Shown: in pieces, positions 17,515 through 26,253 of the stretch | How the letters are laid out: each line of letters opens with the position of its first letter | How positions within the stretch are numbered: position 1 is the stretch's first letter | NCBI RefSeq assembly: GCF_900098925.1 | Contig: NZ_LT622352.1 | Coordinates: forward strand, 62,001-126,000 | DNA from: Bacillus massiliglaciei | GTDB lineage: Bacteria; Bacillota; Bacilli; Bacillales; DSM-1321 | Reading direction: 5' to 3' | Length of the DNA: 64,000 nucleotides | Notes under the pieces: model-generated | Seen by the model: only the letters and a program-made list of their open reading frames with translations | What the model was told of the DNA's origin: nothing | Databases searched by the model: none | Program-made: the position numbers and the translations under genes

Positions 17515-18075
17515 TTAAATCTTTCGAATGGCATCCCAGAAACTTTCTCTCAGCTTTTCCAACAGCTCTTCGGAATAGCTCAGCTCCCCTGCCTCCATCA
17601 ATTTCACCAGCATCTCGGTTGGCTTATAAACAATCGCAATTAAAGCCTTAGCCGGCAATGGCCTGATTACGCCATTTTGTTTTCCTTCATCAATGACTTG
17701 GATAATGAACGCTAAAAATTCATGAAAGGTTTGATTGCTCGCATCATCTAAATAATACCCATCATAATGGGAGTTGATAAATACAAAAGCCGTTCCATGC
17801 TGCCTCGCAAATTCAAATAATCGATGAAAAATATGAGTAAATTGCTGGTGAATGCTTGAATGATAAGGAAAGTCAGATTTGATTGCTTCAGAGAACTGAA
17901 GCACACATCTTTTAAATAACTCATTCAAAAGAGACTCTTTATTTTGGAAATAGCGATAGATCGTGCCGGCACCCACTTTTGCCCTGTCGGCAATCATCGG
18001 AACAGTCGTCCCGTCGTACCCTCTCTCAGCAAATAGCTGCATCGCTGCTTCATAAATATGATCTTGTTTCGTCAT
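17515..18075 (-). CDS. TetR-family transcriptional repressor
   Basis: A 186-residue regulator. Residues 1-50 form the TetR helix-turn-helix (AERGYDGTTVPMIADRAKVG then TIYRYFQNKESL), and the remainder is a helical ligand-binding domain. It lies directly upstream of the MMPL exporter on the same strand, with 56 bases between them that carry a perfect palindrome. A second, imperfect copy lies upstream of this gene. It most likely represses itself and the exporter. The inducer is unknown. Confidence 0.9.
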   Translation of the reverse strand: MTKQDHIYEAAMQLFAERGYDGTTVPMIADRAKVGAGTIYRYFQNKESLLNELFKRCVLQFSEAIKSDFPYHSSIHQQFTHIFHRLFEFARQHGTAFVFINSHYDGYYLDDASNQTFHEFLAFIIQVIDEGKQNGVIRPLPAKALIAIVYKPTEMLVKLMEAGELSYSEELLEKLRESFWDAIRKI

Positions 18076-18093
18076 TCCCTCTTTTCACCCCTT

Positions 18094-18113
18094 CCGAATG
18101 AATGAATATTTCT
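18094..18113. promoter_or_regulatory. Second, imperfect TetR operator
   Basis: CGAATGAATGAATATTTC shares the ATTCATTC/GAATGAAT halves of the perfect palindrome at 17481-17498 and lies about 20 bases before the TetR start codon. Confidence 0.55.
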
Positions 18114-18279
18114 TCCAAATTATAATAGATTTTTCCAAATTGTAAAGACCTCTTTTATCCCCTGCATTTTTCAATAAAATTCCTCAAAAACTGAAAGAAA
18201 CGAATGGAGGATCTGAACTGTCTTTATCTGTTCGCCGTCCTCCTGCACAGCCTTTGTTTTATCGTTCACAGACTTATTC

Positions 18280-18331
18280 TGATAAAAAATGGCTGAAGAC
18301 ACACTCACATCATGTGAGGCAGTCTTCAGCC
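18280..18331 (-). terminator. Terminator of the 57-residue protein gene
   Basis: Arms GGCTGAAGAC (18290-18299) and GTCTTCAGCC (18322-18331) with an inner CTCAC/GTGAG pairing. On the minus strand the stem is followed by ATTTTTTATC. Confidence 0.85.
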
Positions 18332-18351
18332 AGAAAGTCTTTAAATTGTTG

Positions 18352-18525
18352 TTACACACCCGTGCGCTTTCGCTGGTTATTCGGCTTTTTGGTCAGCTGG
18401 TTTTTCAGCGGCTTTGTTTTTTTGACAACGCCGGTTTCTTTTTGGCTCTGGGCCGCTCCTGCCTTTTGGGAGGCAAGCTTTTGCTTGACGGCTTCCGCCA
18501 AAGTCATTTTCTTAGGTTCAGACAT
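18352..18525 (-). CDS. Small basic hydrophilic protein (57 residues)
   Basis: A 57-codon frame starting Met-Ser-Glu-Pro-Lys-Lys-Met and ending in a Lys/Arg/Pro-rich tail. GAAGGAG sits nine bases before the ATG and a strong terminator follows about 20 bases after the stop, so it looks like a complete transcription unit. It has no hydrophobic segment. The protein is highly basic (many Lys, no Cys), so a nucleic-acid-binding or ribosome-associated role is possible but unproven. I do not recognise the family. Confidence 0.75.
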   Translation of the reverse strand: MSEPKKMTLAEAVKQKLASQKAGAAQSQKETGVVKKTKPLKNQLTKKPNNQRKRTGV

Positions 18526-18690
18526 GGTCTCGTCTCCTTCAATGTTGATTCTTCATTATAATACAGATTGCTGGATTAGGGAAATCGCCCCGGACATGAT
18601 ATTTAGTAATCTGAAAGTTTGCGTAACTTTGGAAATTTATTGGCATAATTGATATGATGAAAGCATCTTGGAAAAGGAGATGACTTGTGA

Positions 18691-19629
18691 ATGATGAAGG
18701 AAACACGAATTGGTAAAACAGACCTTTATGTAAACCCGATCGGCCTTGGAACGAATGCAGTCGGCGGGCATAATATTTATCCGAATCTGAATGAAGAAAC
18801 AGGAAGAGAAATCATCCGAACTGCCATGGAAAATGGCGTTAACTTCTTAGATACTGCCTTTATTTACGGACCTGAACGGTCAGAGGAGCTGATTGGCGAG
18901 GTACTGAAAGAGTCAGGAAACCGGGATAAAGCTGTCATTGCCACCAAGGGCGCTCATAAATTCGTCGGCGGCAAAGTCGTGTTCGATAACTCCCCCGCTT
19001 TCTTAAAGGAAGCGGTAGAAGGAAGCCTGAAACGCCTTCAAACAGATTATATCGACTTATTTTACATTCATTTTCCTGATGAGGACACTCCGAAAGATGA
19101 AGCGGTCGGCGCTTTGAAGGAATTGAAGGACCAAGGAAAAATCCGGGCAATCGGCGTTTCGAACTTCTCTCTTGTTCAGCTGAAGGAAGCGAATAAAGAC
19201 GGGTATGTCGACGTGATTCAGTCCGAATATAACTTGCTGAAGCGGGAAGCAGAGGACAAGCTCCTTCCATATACAGCAGAGCATCAGATTTCCTTTGTCC
19301 CTTATTTTCCGCTTGCTTCCGGATTGCTTGGCGGTAAATATACGAAGGATACCACCTTTGATGACGATGACATCCGGGCAAAATCTCCTCTGTATCAGGG
19401 ACAAACCTACATCCGCAATCTTCAGCGGGTTGAGGAAGTCCGGAAAATAGCGGACCGGAAAAACGCCGAAGTGGCCGATGTCGTTTTAGCCTGGTATTTA
19501 ACACGCAGCTCCATTGATGTGCTTATTCCCGGAGCCAAAAAACCGGAACAGGTAGTACGGAACCTGCAGACACTTGACGTCGACCTGACCATTGATGAAG
19601 TAGCAGAGATCAGCGCGATTTTCCGCTGA
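18691..19629 (+). CDS. Aldo/keto reductase
   Basis: A 312-residue NADPH-dependent oxidoreductase with the (beta/alpha)8 fold. The AKR catalytic tetrad is visible as D54, Y59 ([15 protein letters not shown]), K86 (ATKG) and H127 (YIHFPDE). The C-terminal cofactor stretch [16 protein letters not shown] is also present. It resembles the IolS/YhdN/YqkF group, but the substrate cannot be read. AAAGGAG precedes the ATG by about 11 bases. It is a single gene closed by a terminator. Confidence 0.9.
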   Translation: MMKETRIGKTDLYVNPIGLGTNAVGGHNIYPNLNEETGREIIRTAMENGVNFLDTAFIYGPERSEELIGEVLKESGNRDKAVIATKGAHKFVGGKVVFDNSPAFLKEAVEGSLKRLQTDYIDLFYIHFPDEDTPKDEAVGALKELKDQGKIRAIGVSNFSLVQLKEANKDGYVDVIQSEYNLLKREAEDKLLPYTAEHQISFVPYFPLASGLLGGKYTKDTTFDDDDIRAKSPLYQGQTYIRNLQRVEEVRKIADRKNAEVADVVLAWYLTRSSIDVLIPGAKKPEQVVRNLQTLDVDLTIDEVAEISAIFR

Positions 19630-19687
19630 ATCCTTTAAAGTGAAGCGGTTGAACTGAAGCAAAAAAATGACAAATTGGGAATTAAGT

Positions 19688-19730
19688 AAAAAAACAAATT
19701 TCTCTGAGAGGAATTTGTTTTTTTTACTTT
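19688..19730. terminator. Terminator after the aldo/keto reductase
   Basis: An AACAAATT/AATTTGTT stem with extra pairing inside is flanked by A-runs and T-runs, so it can act in both directions. Confidence 0.75.
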
Positions 19731-19829
19731 TAACGTACTACTGAATACTAACATCATGACACTCAGAAAAAAGAAAAAGAGTGATAGCTAGACTGACCTA
19801 TTCATTTGAGACAGTAATAAAACACCTTC

Positions 19830-20716
19830 TTAGGCTGCCATATCACCAAACTCTATTGGTGTGTGGTAGCCTAATTTTTCTTGGATACGCTCTTCGTTAT
19901 AATAACTCATAAATTGATCCACACGTTCCTTTACTTCTTCTAGCGACAAAGAATGGAATTTAACAAACTGAAATTCTTCTGATTTAAGGTTGGAGTGGAA
20001 AGACTCAATCACTGCGTTGTCCCAACAGTTTCCCCTGCGTGACATACTACCAACTAAATTCTTTTCTTTAATCCGATTCTGATAAGCATAAGAAGAATAG
20101 ACACTTCCTTGATCTGAATGGATGATGACTCCTTTAGGGTTTCCTCGCTTTTCTAGTGCTTCATTCAAGGTATCAATCACCAAAGGAATTTGTTGATGAG
20201 TATAAAGTTTATAGGCAACAATTTGATTATTAAACAAGTCCATGATCGTTGATAAATATAAAGTGTCTGGCCCATATTGAATGTAGGTAATATCTGTTAC
20301 CCACTTATGGTTAGGTTTGCTTGCGTGAAACTCTCGCTGTAATAAGTTTGGCGCGACAACGACAGATTCTCCTTGAGATTTCCACCTTCTCTTTTGTTTT
20401 ACTTTACATTGAAGGTGATATTTCTGCATGATTCGTTGAACAGTATTACGGTTCAATTTGATATGATAGTCACGTTTTAAAAGCTCCTTGATTTTTCGAT
20501 GACCATATCGGTATTTAGTTTTTTCGCAAAGGTAAATAATCGCTTCTTCTTCCTTAGACAACTCAACTGGTTGCGCATTTGCCCAGCGATAATAGGTGGA
20601 TCTAGGAACATTTAAAGCTGATAAAATAGCTGATACTGTATATTTCTTTCGTAAATTCTGAACTAATTGGAGAACGATTTCTTTTTCAACTCCTTTTCGA
20701 TCTCCAAATACTTTTT
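19830..20716 (-). CDS. IS3-family transposase OrfB (expressed as OrfAB by -1 frameshift)
   Basis: The catalytic part of the transposase, read in the frame one base back from OrfA. It contains the HTH_21 region and an integrase core with VTDITYIQ, HSDQGS and NAVIES; the last Asp and Glu are 35 residues apart, the DD35E pattern. The frame is open back to the slippery heptamer at 20711-20717, with the first residues after the slip reading VFGDRKGVEKEIV. The C-terminus YHTPIEFGDMAA is complete. A free-standing start is not evident, so fusion with OrfA is the likely product. Confidence 0.9.
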
Positions 20717-20992
20717 TAAGATTTCATTTTCCTGTTTTAAATGATTCAATTGACGTTCTTTTTTCTCTTCAGGACTCGAACTGTCTGGTCCATGACCATA
20801 GGAATATTGTTTTCCTATTGGTTGATTAAATCGATGAACCTGATTATCTCGATACCATTTCATCCACGTTTTGATTTGAGATACATTTTTAATCTCATAC
20901 TTCTCCATGATTTCACGGTTCGAAAACTGACCACTCATTTTATCTTTCACAACTGCCCACTTAACTTCATTTGAATATACATTTTTGCCCAT
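20663..20992 (-). CDS. IS3-family transposase OrfA
   Basis: A 109-residue DNA-binding protein with a helix-turn-helix (SNREIMEKYEIKNVSQIKTW) and a C-terminal coiled coil (NHLKQENEILKKYLEIEKEL). GGAGGTG lies nine bases before Met-Gly-Lys-Asn; a longer frame upstream lacks a site. The slippery site lies within the coiled coil, letting some ribosomes continue into OrfB. Confidence 0.9.
   Translation of the reverse strand: MGKNVYSNEVKWAVVKDKMSGQFSNREIMEKYEIKNVSQIKTWMKWYRDNQVHRFNQPIGKQYSYGHGPDSSSPEEKKERQLNHLKQENEILKKYLEIEKELKKKSFSN
20711..20717 (-). other. Programmed -1 frameshift site, heptamer A AAA AAG
   Basis: In the OrfA frame the minus strand reads TTA AAA AAG, giving the slippery A-AAA-AAG. 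Slipping back one base leads into the long open OrfB frame. Confidence 0.85.
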
Positions 20993-21191
20993 GCAAAAAC
21001 ACCTCCGAATTAGTACTTTGTTTAAGTGTACCATTTCGAAGGTGTTTTATAGTGTCTCATTAATTTAGGTTAGTCTAAGCCCCGTAATGGTTTTTTTCAT
21101 CATTTCCTCCTCTTTCGATATAATATATATAATGCGGCTTCATGAATATGAATTCCTTTAAAAAGGGAAAATGCCCATTTAACTGTCCGCA

Positions 21192-21602
21192 TTACACTTC
21201 TTCAGAATGAGAGTTAATCACATCTCTCCCAAATTCTAAGCATTCCATGCAGATTGATACACCAGGACCCATCGCTAAGTCTCCAGCCTCTTCTTTACTT
21301 CTAAGGCAAAAAGAACAGACTGACACATGCTCTGAAGGACCTGAAGGATTAGGATTCGAGGTTTTCTCCAGGGCAACGTACAGTTCTTCAATGACCTTGG
21401 GTTCAATGTAATCAAAGTCCCCTTTTAGTTTCACCGCAATGGTTGTATAGGCCACGGCCATCCCTTCATAGAAGCGCTGTCTCTCTAATTGGTCGCTCCC
21501 TTTTGATTTCTCTTCACATAATGAAGACAATTTCTCCGTTTCCAAAATGATATTTTCAATTTTTGCTCCTCGAAAAGTTTTTTTGCGGAACTTCTCGTCC
21601 AT
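21192..21602 (-). CDS. Small protein with a ClpX-type zinc finger
   Basis: A 136-residue soluble protein. Residues 1-85 are helical and charged. The C-terminal part has C96-x2-C99 and C118-x2-C121 in the pattern of the ClpX N-terminal zinc-binding domain (SVCSFCLRSKEEAG, ISICMECL-like), but no AAA+ ATPase follows. In ClpX this domain dimerises and binds adaptors and substrates, so this could be a stand-alone partner or an unrelated use of the same finger. The start was set by AAGGAG before Met-Asp-Glu-Lys. It lies beside the IS element and has no operon partner. Confidence 0.8.
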   Translation of the reverse strand: MDEKFRKKTFRGAKIENIILETEKLSSLCEEKSKGSDQLERQRFYEGMAVAYTTIAVKLKGDFDYIEPKVIEELYVALEKTSNPNPSGPSEHVSVCSFCLRSKEEAGDLAMGPGVSICMECLEFGRDVINSHSEEV

Positions 21603-21776
21603 TTTCTTCACTCCTTCCCTTTTTTCATGTACACATTTGTACACATTATGATATTTATTCACCAAGCCCGCTCTTCACTCCTTCCATTTTCAGTAAACAA
21701 ACTCCTTTTCCCGGTATTGCCGAAAGTTTTACAGTTTGATATAGTGAGTGAAATATAAGAAAGAAGGCAGAATAGT

Positions 21777-22679
21777 ATGAAAAAATCGCATGTACTCTTA
21801 TTCCTGATCCTGGCCAATGTGTTCTGGGCAGGAAATTATGTTGTCGGCCAGTTCGTCGTACAGGAAATGACTCCGTTGGAAATGACATTTATCCGCTGGG
21901 CGATCGCCATTTTCCTTTTATTCCCGCTCGCTCACTGGATTGAGAAGCCTGATTGGAAATCCGTGTGGAAACAATGGAAGCTGCTTGCCATTCTTGGAAT
22001 TCTGGGCATCCTTGGCTATAATTTCACCTTATACTGGGCGCTGCAGTATACAACAGCAATGAATGCTTCGCTTGTCAATTCCATGAATCCAGCCCTTATT
22101 TTTCTCTTTTCTGCATTCTTGTTAAAAGAAAGAGTCTCTTTGCTGAAAGGAGCCGGCATCTGTATTTCCCTGATTGGCGTTCTTCTTGTTCTGACAAAAG
22201 GCAGCCTTCTGCAAATCCTTCATCTCGATTTCAATCAAGGGGATTTGCTGATGCTTATCGCGATTACAATCTGGACCTTCTACTCCATCATCGGGCGAAA
22301 AATGAAAAATACGCCCCCTGTTTCTGCCACTGCGGTCTCAGCCTTTATCGCTGTTTTATTTCTGCTGCCATTCGTTCTAACATCAGGCATGTCCTTTCAT
22401 TGGAGCGGGCAGGCAGGAGCCGGTATTCTCTATATCGCTATATTCCCGTCCGTTTGTTCATTTGTTTTCTGGAATATTTCCCTGAGATCGATAGAGGCCA
22501 GTCAGGCTGGGGTTTATTTAAACCTCATCGCCGTTTTCACAGCCGTGCTGACCCTTTTGCTCGGCCAGCACATTACCGCTTTCCAGGTGATTGGCGGTCT
22601 CCTTGTCTTCATTGGTGTCTACTTAACAAGCAAGCCCGAGGCCAAAAAAGTGCCCCACTCCTTCACTCAAACCGGCTAA
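21777..22679 (+). CDS. EamA/DMT-family exporter
   Basis: A 300-residue permease with ten predicted helices in two EamA repeats (NYVVGQFVVQEMTPLEMTFI in the first, SGMSFHWSGQAGAGILYIAI in the second). This family exports amino acids, nucleobases or other metabolites; the substrate is unknown. AAGAAGG precedes the ATG. It is followed directly by a terminator, so it is probably a single gene. No defect was seen. Confidence 0.85.
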   Translation: MKKSHVLLFLILANVFWAGNYVVGQFVVQEMTPLEMTFIRWAIAIFLLFPLAHWIEKPDWKSVWKQWKLLAILGILGILGYNFTLYWALQYTTAMNASLVNSMNPALIFLFSAFLLKERVSLLKGAGICISLIGVLLVLTKGSLLQILHLDFNQGDLLMLIAITIWTFYSIIGRKMKNTPPVSATAVSAFIAVLFLLPFVLTSGMSFHWSGQAGAGILYIAIFPSVCSFVFWNISLRSIEASQAGVYLNLIAVFTAVLTLLLGQHITAFQVIGGLLVFIGVYLTSKPEAKKVPHSFTQTG

Positions 22680-22688
22680 AGCTTGTGC

Positions 22689-22725
22689 TGCCCCGCCAAT
22701 TGGCCGGGGTTTTCTTTCTTTATCT
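22689..22725 (+). terminator. Terminator after the EamA exporter
   Basis: CCCCG..CGGGG with an inner CCAATTGG palindrome, followed by TTTTCTTTCTTT. Confidence 0.85.
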
Positions 22726-22788
22726 TGTCATCATGGGTTCCATTAGGGTATCTTTAAGGCATGAAAACTGAAATTGAGGTGTACTTTT

Positions 22789-23496
22789 TTGAGAATCAAT
22801 AAATATATCAGCGAGTCGGGCATTACCTCGAGACGCGGGGCAGATAAATGGATCCAAGAAGGACGGGTAACCATTAACGGAAAAACGGCGGAGCTTGGCA
22901 GCCAGGCTGAGCCGGGAGACGATGTCCGGGTGGACGGAAAGCCGATTAAAGCGGAACAGCAATATGTCTATCTGGCATTAAATAAGCCGGTTGGCATTAC
23001 CAGCACAACGGAACGGCATATCGAAGGAAATATCGTGGATTTCGTCAATCATCCGCTTCGGATCTTCCATGTCGGACGGCTTGATAAAGACTCAGAGGGG
23101 CTTATTCTCCTCACAAATGACGGGGATATCGTCAATGAAATCCTGCGCAGTGAAGGCCGGCATGAGAAGGAATATATCGTGACGGTGAACGAGCCGATTA
23201 CCGACGAATTTATTCAAATGATGGGTTCAGGTGTCGAGATCCTCGATACCGTCACACTTCCCTGCAAAGTAGAGAAGCTTTCTAAATATGTCTTTAAAAT
23301 TATCCTAACACAGGGTCTTAACCGCCAGATTCGCCGCATGTGCGCAGCCTTAGGCTATTCCATTCGGACCCTTCAGCGAATCCGCATCATGAATATCCGC
23401 ATCGACGGCCTGAAAACAGGAGAATGGCGCGATTTGACAGAGAGCGAGCAGAAGGAACTGTTCACCGAACTCAACTATACGCCAAGAAAACGATAA
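22789..23496 (+). CDS. RluF-like 23S rRNA pseudouridine synthase
   Basis: A 235-residue enzyme that isomerises uridine in large-subunit rRNA. An N-terminal S4 RNA-binding domain ([20 protein letters not shown]) precedes the RsuA/RluB/E/F catalytic domain with [10 protein letters not shown], whose D99 is the nucleophile, and [10 protein letters not shown] near the end. I chose the TTG at 22789 (Met-Arg-Ile-Asn-Lys), preceded by GAGGTG at seven bases; an in-frame TTG at 22774 overlaps that site. RluF is the closest match from memory, though RsuA/RluB members are similar. A terminator follows. Confidence 0.85.
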   Translation: MRINKYISESGITSRRGADKWIQEGRVTINGKTAELGSQAEPGDDVRVDGKPIKAEQQYVYLALNKPVGITSTTERHIEGNIVDFVNHPLRIFHVGRLDKDSEGLILLTNDGDIVNEILRSEGRHEKEYIVTVNEPITDEFIQMMGSGVEILDTVTLPCKVEKLSKYVFKIILTQGLNRQIRRMCAALGYSIRTLQRIRIMNIRIDGLKTGEWRDLTESEQKELFTELNYTPRKR

Positions 23497-23498
23497 GA

Positions 23499-23528
23499 AA
23501 AGGTCCCGACACCGGGACCTTCTTTTTA
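23499..23528. terminator. Bidirectional terminator between convergent genes
   Basis: AAGGTCCCG/CGGGACCTT stem with a four-base loop and flanking A/T runs, shared by the pseudouridine synthase and the HemD-like gene. Confidence 0.85.
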
Positions 23529-23531
23529 TCC

Positions 23532-24353
23532 TTAGAGGGAATGGCTCCCTTTCTTTTCGTAAAACTTCACAAGTTCTACCAAGGCGCTTCCCATTCGCTG
23601 ATCCTCCGGATAGATGACTCTGTCGATTCCGAGCTCATGCAGTGACTGGGCCGTCACTTTTCCGACAGACAAAGCAGCCGTCTTTTGTTCAAAAGCCTGA
23701 ATGACCTCTTGTTCCTTTCCCTGTTCCCGGGCGAACTGCAGAAGATTCCTGCCTTGAGGCCCGCTTGTGAAGACCGCTGCATCTATTTCTCCGGCAAGCA
23801 GTTCATCTGTCAGCTGCTGCATGACTTCCGCTTCCGGCGGAATATGCACGTAAGGAAGGACTTCTTTGTGGACTACTCTTTGTTCATCCAGCATGTGAAT
23901 CAATAACGGAGCTGGATCGCCGTGCAGCTGAAGGGCTGCCTTTTTCCCTGTAAAAGAATATTTCTGAAGCGCCCTGATTAATCCGGCTGTGCTTCCGTCA
24001 TCATCGCGGGCGATCGGTTCAAGTCCCAGTTTTTTTAGCATATTCGCCGTCTTATAGCCGCGGATCGCCAGCTTCATCTTTTTCAGTGCGGCTAAAAACT
24101 CGTCTCCGCGTCCCATTTTGACAGCAGCCTGATATAAAATATCCGTCCCGATCCCAGTCGTCAGAATCATCCAGTCATACTTTCCCTCGATTAGATCTTC
24201 AATATCGTTCTCTAATTGAGATTGATCCGGATATACCGTTCCCTGTGCCGGCCTGATCAGCGGGATACCGCCTAAGTTTGTAATGATTTTGCTGATTTCC
24301 TCAGCCTTCCTCGGTCCAAGCACCGCAATTTTCTTTCCTTCGAGCTTTGCCAT
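23532..24353 (-). CDS. Uroporphyrinogen-III synthase family protein, stand-alone
   Basis: A 273-residue protein of the HemD fold, two alpha/beta domains joined by a two-strand linker. Visible family features are IAVLGPRKAEEISKIITNLGG at the start, DWMILTTGIGT, and AVFTSGPQGRNLLQFA. HemD closes and inverts the D ring of the linear tetrapyrrole in haem synthesis. It lies alone, outside any hem cluster, so it may be a second copy or have a modified role. The start at Met-Ala-Lys-Leu follows GGAGG at a good distance; the GTG just before is too close. Confidence 0.8.
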   Translation of the reverse strand: MAKLEGKKIAVLGPRKAEEISKIITNLGGIPLIRPAQGTVYPDQSQLENDIEDLIEGKYDWMILTTGIGTDILYQAAVKMGRGDEFLAALKKMKLAIRGYKTANMLKKLGLEPIARDDDGSTAGLIRALQKYSFTGKKAALQLHGDPAPLLIHMLDEQRVVHKEVLPYVHIPPEAEVMQQLTDELLAGEIDAAVFTSGPQGRNLLQFAREQGKEQEVIQAFEQKTAALSVGKVTAQSLHELGIDRVIYPEDQRMGSALVELVKFYEKKGSHSL

Positions 24354-24473
24354 CTGCACCCCTCCAAAACGAATCGCTGTTTATATCCGTTTGAAATCCA
24401 AACTGGAAACAGCCAGTTTTTACTATAGCCTCATTATACTATAGTGGTCCTTGTTAGTGGGATTCGTATCCCT

Positions 24474-25313
24474 TTATTCCTTTCGGATGGTGATCTTCCA
24501 GTCGCTCCCAGTCCCGATCTTATGTATTGAGGCGAATGACCGCTGATTGATGGCCGCTGCCAGATTATCCAATGAATTTATGTAAAGAAGCGGCTTCCCT
24601 ACCGGACTGTCCGCAAAGGAGCGGCCGTATTTCATGATGCCGCCATAAACCTCCCTGCCCTGATGCTCGATGATGACCTGAAAGGAATCCCCATGTTCTG
24701 CTCCCATGCTTCGAAAAAGGGTCCGCGGAATATTCGTCCATAGGTTTCCAAACCGGACATCGAGAATCTCGATGGTCCCGGCAGCCTGGTTCCGCTCCCG
24801 CACCGCTTCCTCCAGCGGAAGTTCCACAATCGAGTCGGGGCTGATTTCAGGACCAGCTTCTTCAAAGGAAATAACACCTGAAGCAAGCCGGGCTCCTGTA
24901 AAGGCATAGACATCCCTTCCGTGAAACGTATAAGACTCTCCCGAACGCGGCAGGCGATTGACGGTTTCGTCGATGATCCTGGCTGCCACAATGCCGGTTC
25001 TTTTTTTCAGATGTGTCAGTGTTCCATTATCCGGGGTGATGATATATTGTCCTGCTGCCGTTTGAGCGACAATGCTTCTGCGATCTGATCCCACTCCAGG
25101 ATCTACTACAGAAACAAATACGGCCCCTTCCGGCCAATAAGACACGGTTTGAAACAGCCGGTAGGATGCCTCCCAAATGCTGAAAGGCGGGATATCATGG
25201 GTGATGTCGCTGATTGTAAGAGTTTTTTCCACCGAAAGTGCCACACCGTACATGGCACTGACCGCTCCGTCGCTTAAGCCAAAATCCGATTGTAAAACCA
25301 ATATGTTTTTCAT
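24474..25313 (-). CDS. SAM hydroxide adenosyltransferase (DUF62 / SAM hydrolase family)
   Basis: A 279-residue protein of the family that includes fluorinases and chlorinases, whose common bacterial members hydrolyse S-adenosylmethionine to adenosine and methionine. The N-terminal LQSDFGLSDGAVSAMYG and VSVVDPGVG motifs, ITPDNGTL, and the distal RFGNLWTNIP with INSLDNLAAA are characteristic. The start Met-Lys-Asn-Ile follows GGAGGG; 21 bases upstream an in-frame codon is less likely. It is a single gene with no SAM riboswitch. Confidence 0.88.
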   Translation of the reverse strand: MKNILVLQSDFGLSDGAVSAMYGVALSVEKTLTISDITHDIPPFSIWEASYRLFQTVSYWPEGAVFVSVVDPGVGSDRRSIVAQTAAGQYIITPDNGTLTHLKKRTGIVAARIIDETVNRLPRSGESYTFHGRDVYAFTGARLASGVISFEEAGPEISPDSIVELPLEEAVRERNQAAGTIEILDVRFGNLWTNIPRTLFRSMGAEHGDSFQVIIEHQGREVYGGIMKYGRSFADSPVGKPLLYINSLDNLAAAINQRSFASIHKIGTGSDWKITIRKE

Positions 25314-25436
25314 GAATGCCCTCCGCCTTCCCATATTCTGCTTTCAAATCAAAGTCCTTACTATATTTCGATGTCGATTGGCTCTTTTCCTATATGCCGC
25401 TGATGAAAATCTTCCATAGCTCGGTGACCACATAAA

Positions 25437-25468
25437 AAAACCTATCAAGGCAGCCTTAATAGGTTCTT
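25437..25468 (-). terminator. Terminator of the MerR gene
   Basis: AACCTAT/ATAGGTT with inner pairs, followed on the minus strand by a run of T residues. Confidence 0.8.
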
Positions 25469-25474
25469 CACTCA

Positions 25475-26200
25475 TTATTGGTGTGTATCTGCGTAAACAG
25501 CCATAGCCTTCCGCATAAAAGACGCTAACCCTTCACCGTATTTATCAATGGTTTTAGTGAATCGTTCGTCATCTGTGTATATTTCTCCTAACCCTTTAAA
25601 AGCCTGAAGGGAATAATTCCCTATCTGGTTTAAGAACTGATACCACTCCTCGATCCCTTCTTGAGCCTCTTTTGAATCAGGCGGAAGATGGCGGAGTGCG
25701 GCAAGGTTTCGGTAGATTTGATTCCATTTTTCCTGATCGGAAACCGTCATGTTTTTCGCTTTGTCATTTGCTTCTTCGACCGCTCGATCCCCCCATTTTT
25801 CCCTTGCTTCTTTTTCATAGGGATTGCTGCTGAAATCAAAGCCTTCGAATTTCTCTTGGTTGGACATGTGGATGTCTCCTTTCAAATGATGAATCGATTT
25901 TTCGATGGACACAATCATCTTATCGAGCCTCCTCTTTTTTTCCAGAAGGATTTTATGCTGCAGTTCCAGCGCTTCCTTCCTGTTAAAGGCGGGACTGTCC
26001 ATAATCTCCATGATTTTCTTTAAAGGGAAGCCAAGTTCTTTAAAATATAAAATTTGCTGCAGGGTCTCCAGGTTTTCTTCCGAATATACCCGGTAGCCAG
26101 CCTCAGTTGTTTCCTTGGGACGTAACAAACCAATTTCATCATAATGATGCAGGGTCCTTACACTGACCCCCGCTAAATCAGCAACTTCCTTCACTTTCAT
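25475..26200 (-). CDS. MerR-family regulator with TipAS ligand domain (Mta/TipA-like)
   Basis: A 241-residue activator. Residues 1-70 are the MerR winged helix (VKEVADLAGVSVRTLHHYDE), followed by a dimerisation helix, and residues from about 110 form a TipAS antibiotic-recognition domain (EKFEGFDFSSNPYEKEAREKWG). Such proteins sense drugs and switch on exporters or themselves. The start Met-Lys-Val-Lys follows AAGGGGG. Its own promoter has the 19-base spacer and central dyad typical of MerR targets. Confidence 0.9.
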   Translation of the reverse strand: MKVKEVADLAGVSVRTLHHYDEIGLLRPKETTEAGYRVYSEENLETLQQILYFKELGFPLKKIMEIMDSPAFNRKEALELQHKILLEKKRRLDKMIVSIEKSIHHLKGDIHMSNQEKFEGFDFSSNPYEKEAREKWGDRAVEEANDKAKNMTVSDQEKWNQIYRNLAALRHLPPDSKEAQEGIEEWYQFLNQIGNYSLQAFKGLGEIYTDDERFTKTIDKYGEGLASFMRKAMAVYADTHQ

Positions 26201-26222
26201 CCTGTTCCCCCCTTCACCCATT

Positions 26223-26253
26223 ACTTTAAAGGATCACGCAGCGTGAGAGTCAA
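26223..26253 (-). promoter_or_regulatory. MerR-type promoter with 19-base spacer and dyad
   Basis: On the minus strand TTGACT and TAAAGT are separated by 19 bases, longer than the usual 17. TCACGC-T-GCGTGA, a perfect inverted repeat, sits in the spacer (26234-26246). This layout is the classical MerR activation site. Confidence 0.75.

Larger units (their letters stand above)
19789..21077 (-). mobile_element. IS3-family (IS150-like) insertion sequence
   Basis: The element is 1289 bp with long inverted ends: TAGACTGACCTATTC at the left against TAGACTAACCTAAAT read inward from the right, with similarity continuing for about 40 bases to AAAACACCTTC. A three-base AGC duplication flanks it (19786-19788 and 21078-21080). 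It carries orfA and orfB in the usual overlapping arrangement. Both are intact, so it looks recent. It is unrelated in detail to the other IS3 element at 2391. Confidence 0.9.

Noticed and set aside
18935-19504. A 189-codon minus-strand frame opposite the aldo/keto reductase
   Set aside because: It overlaps a conserved enzyme with a full catalytic tetrad and has no start signal.
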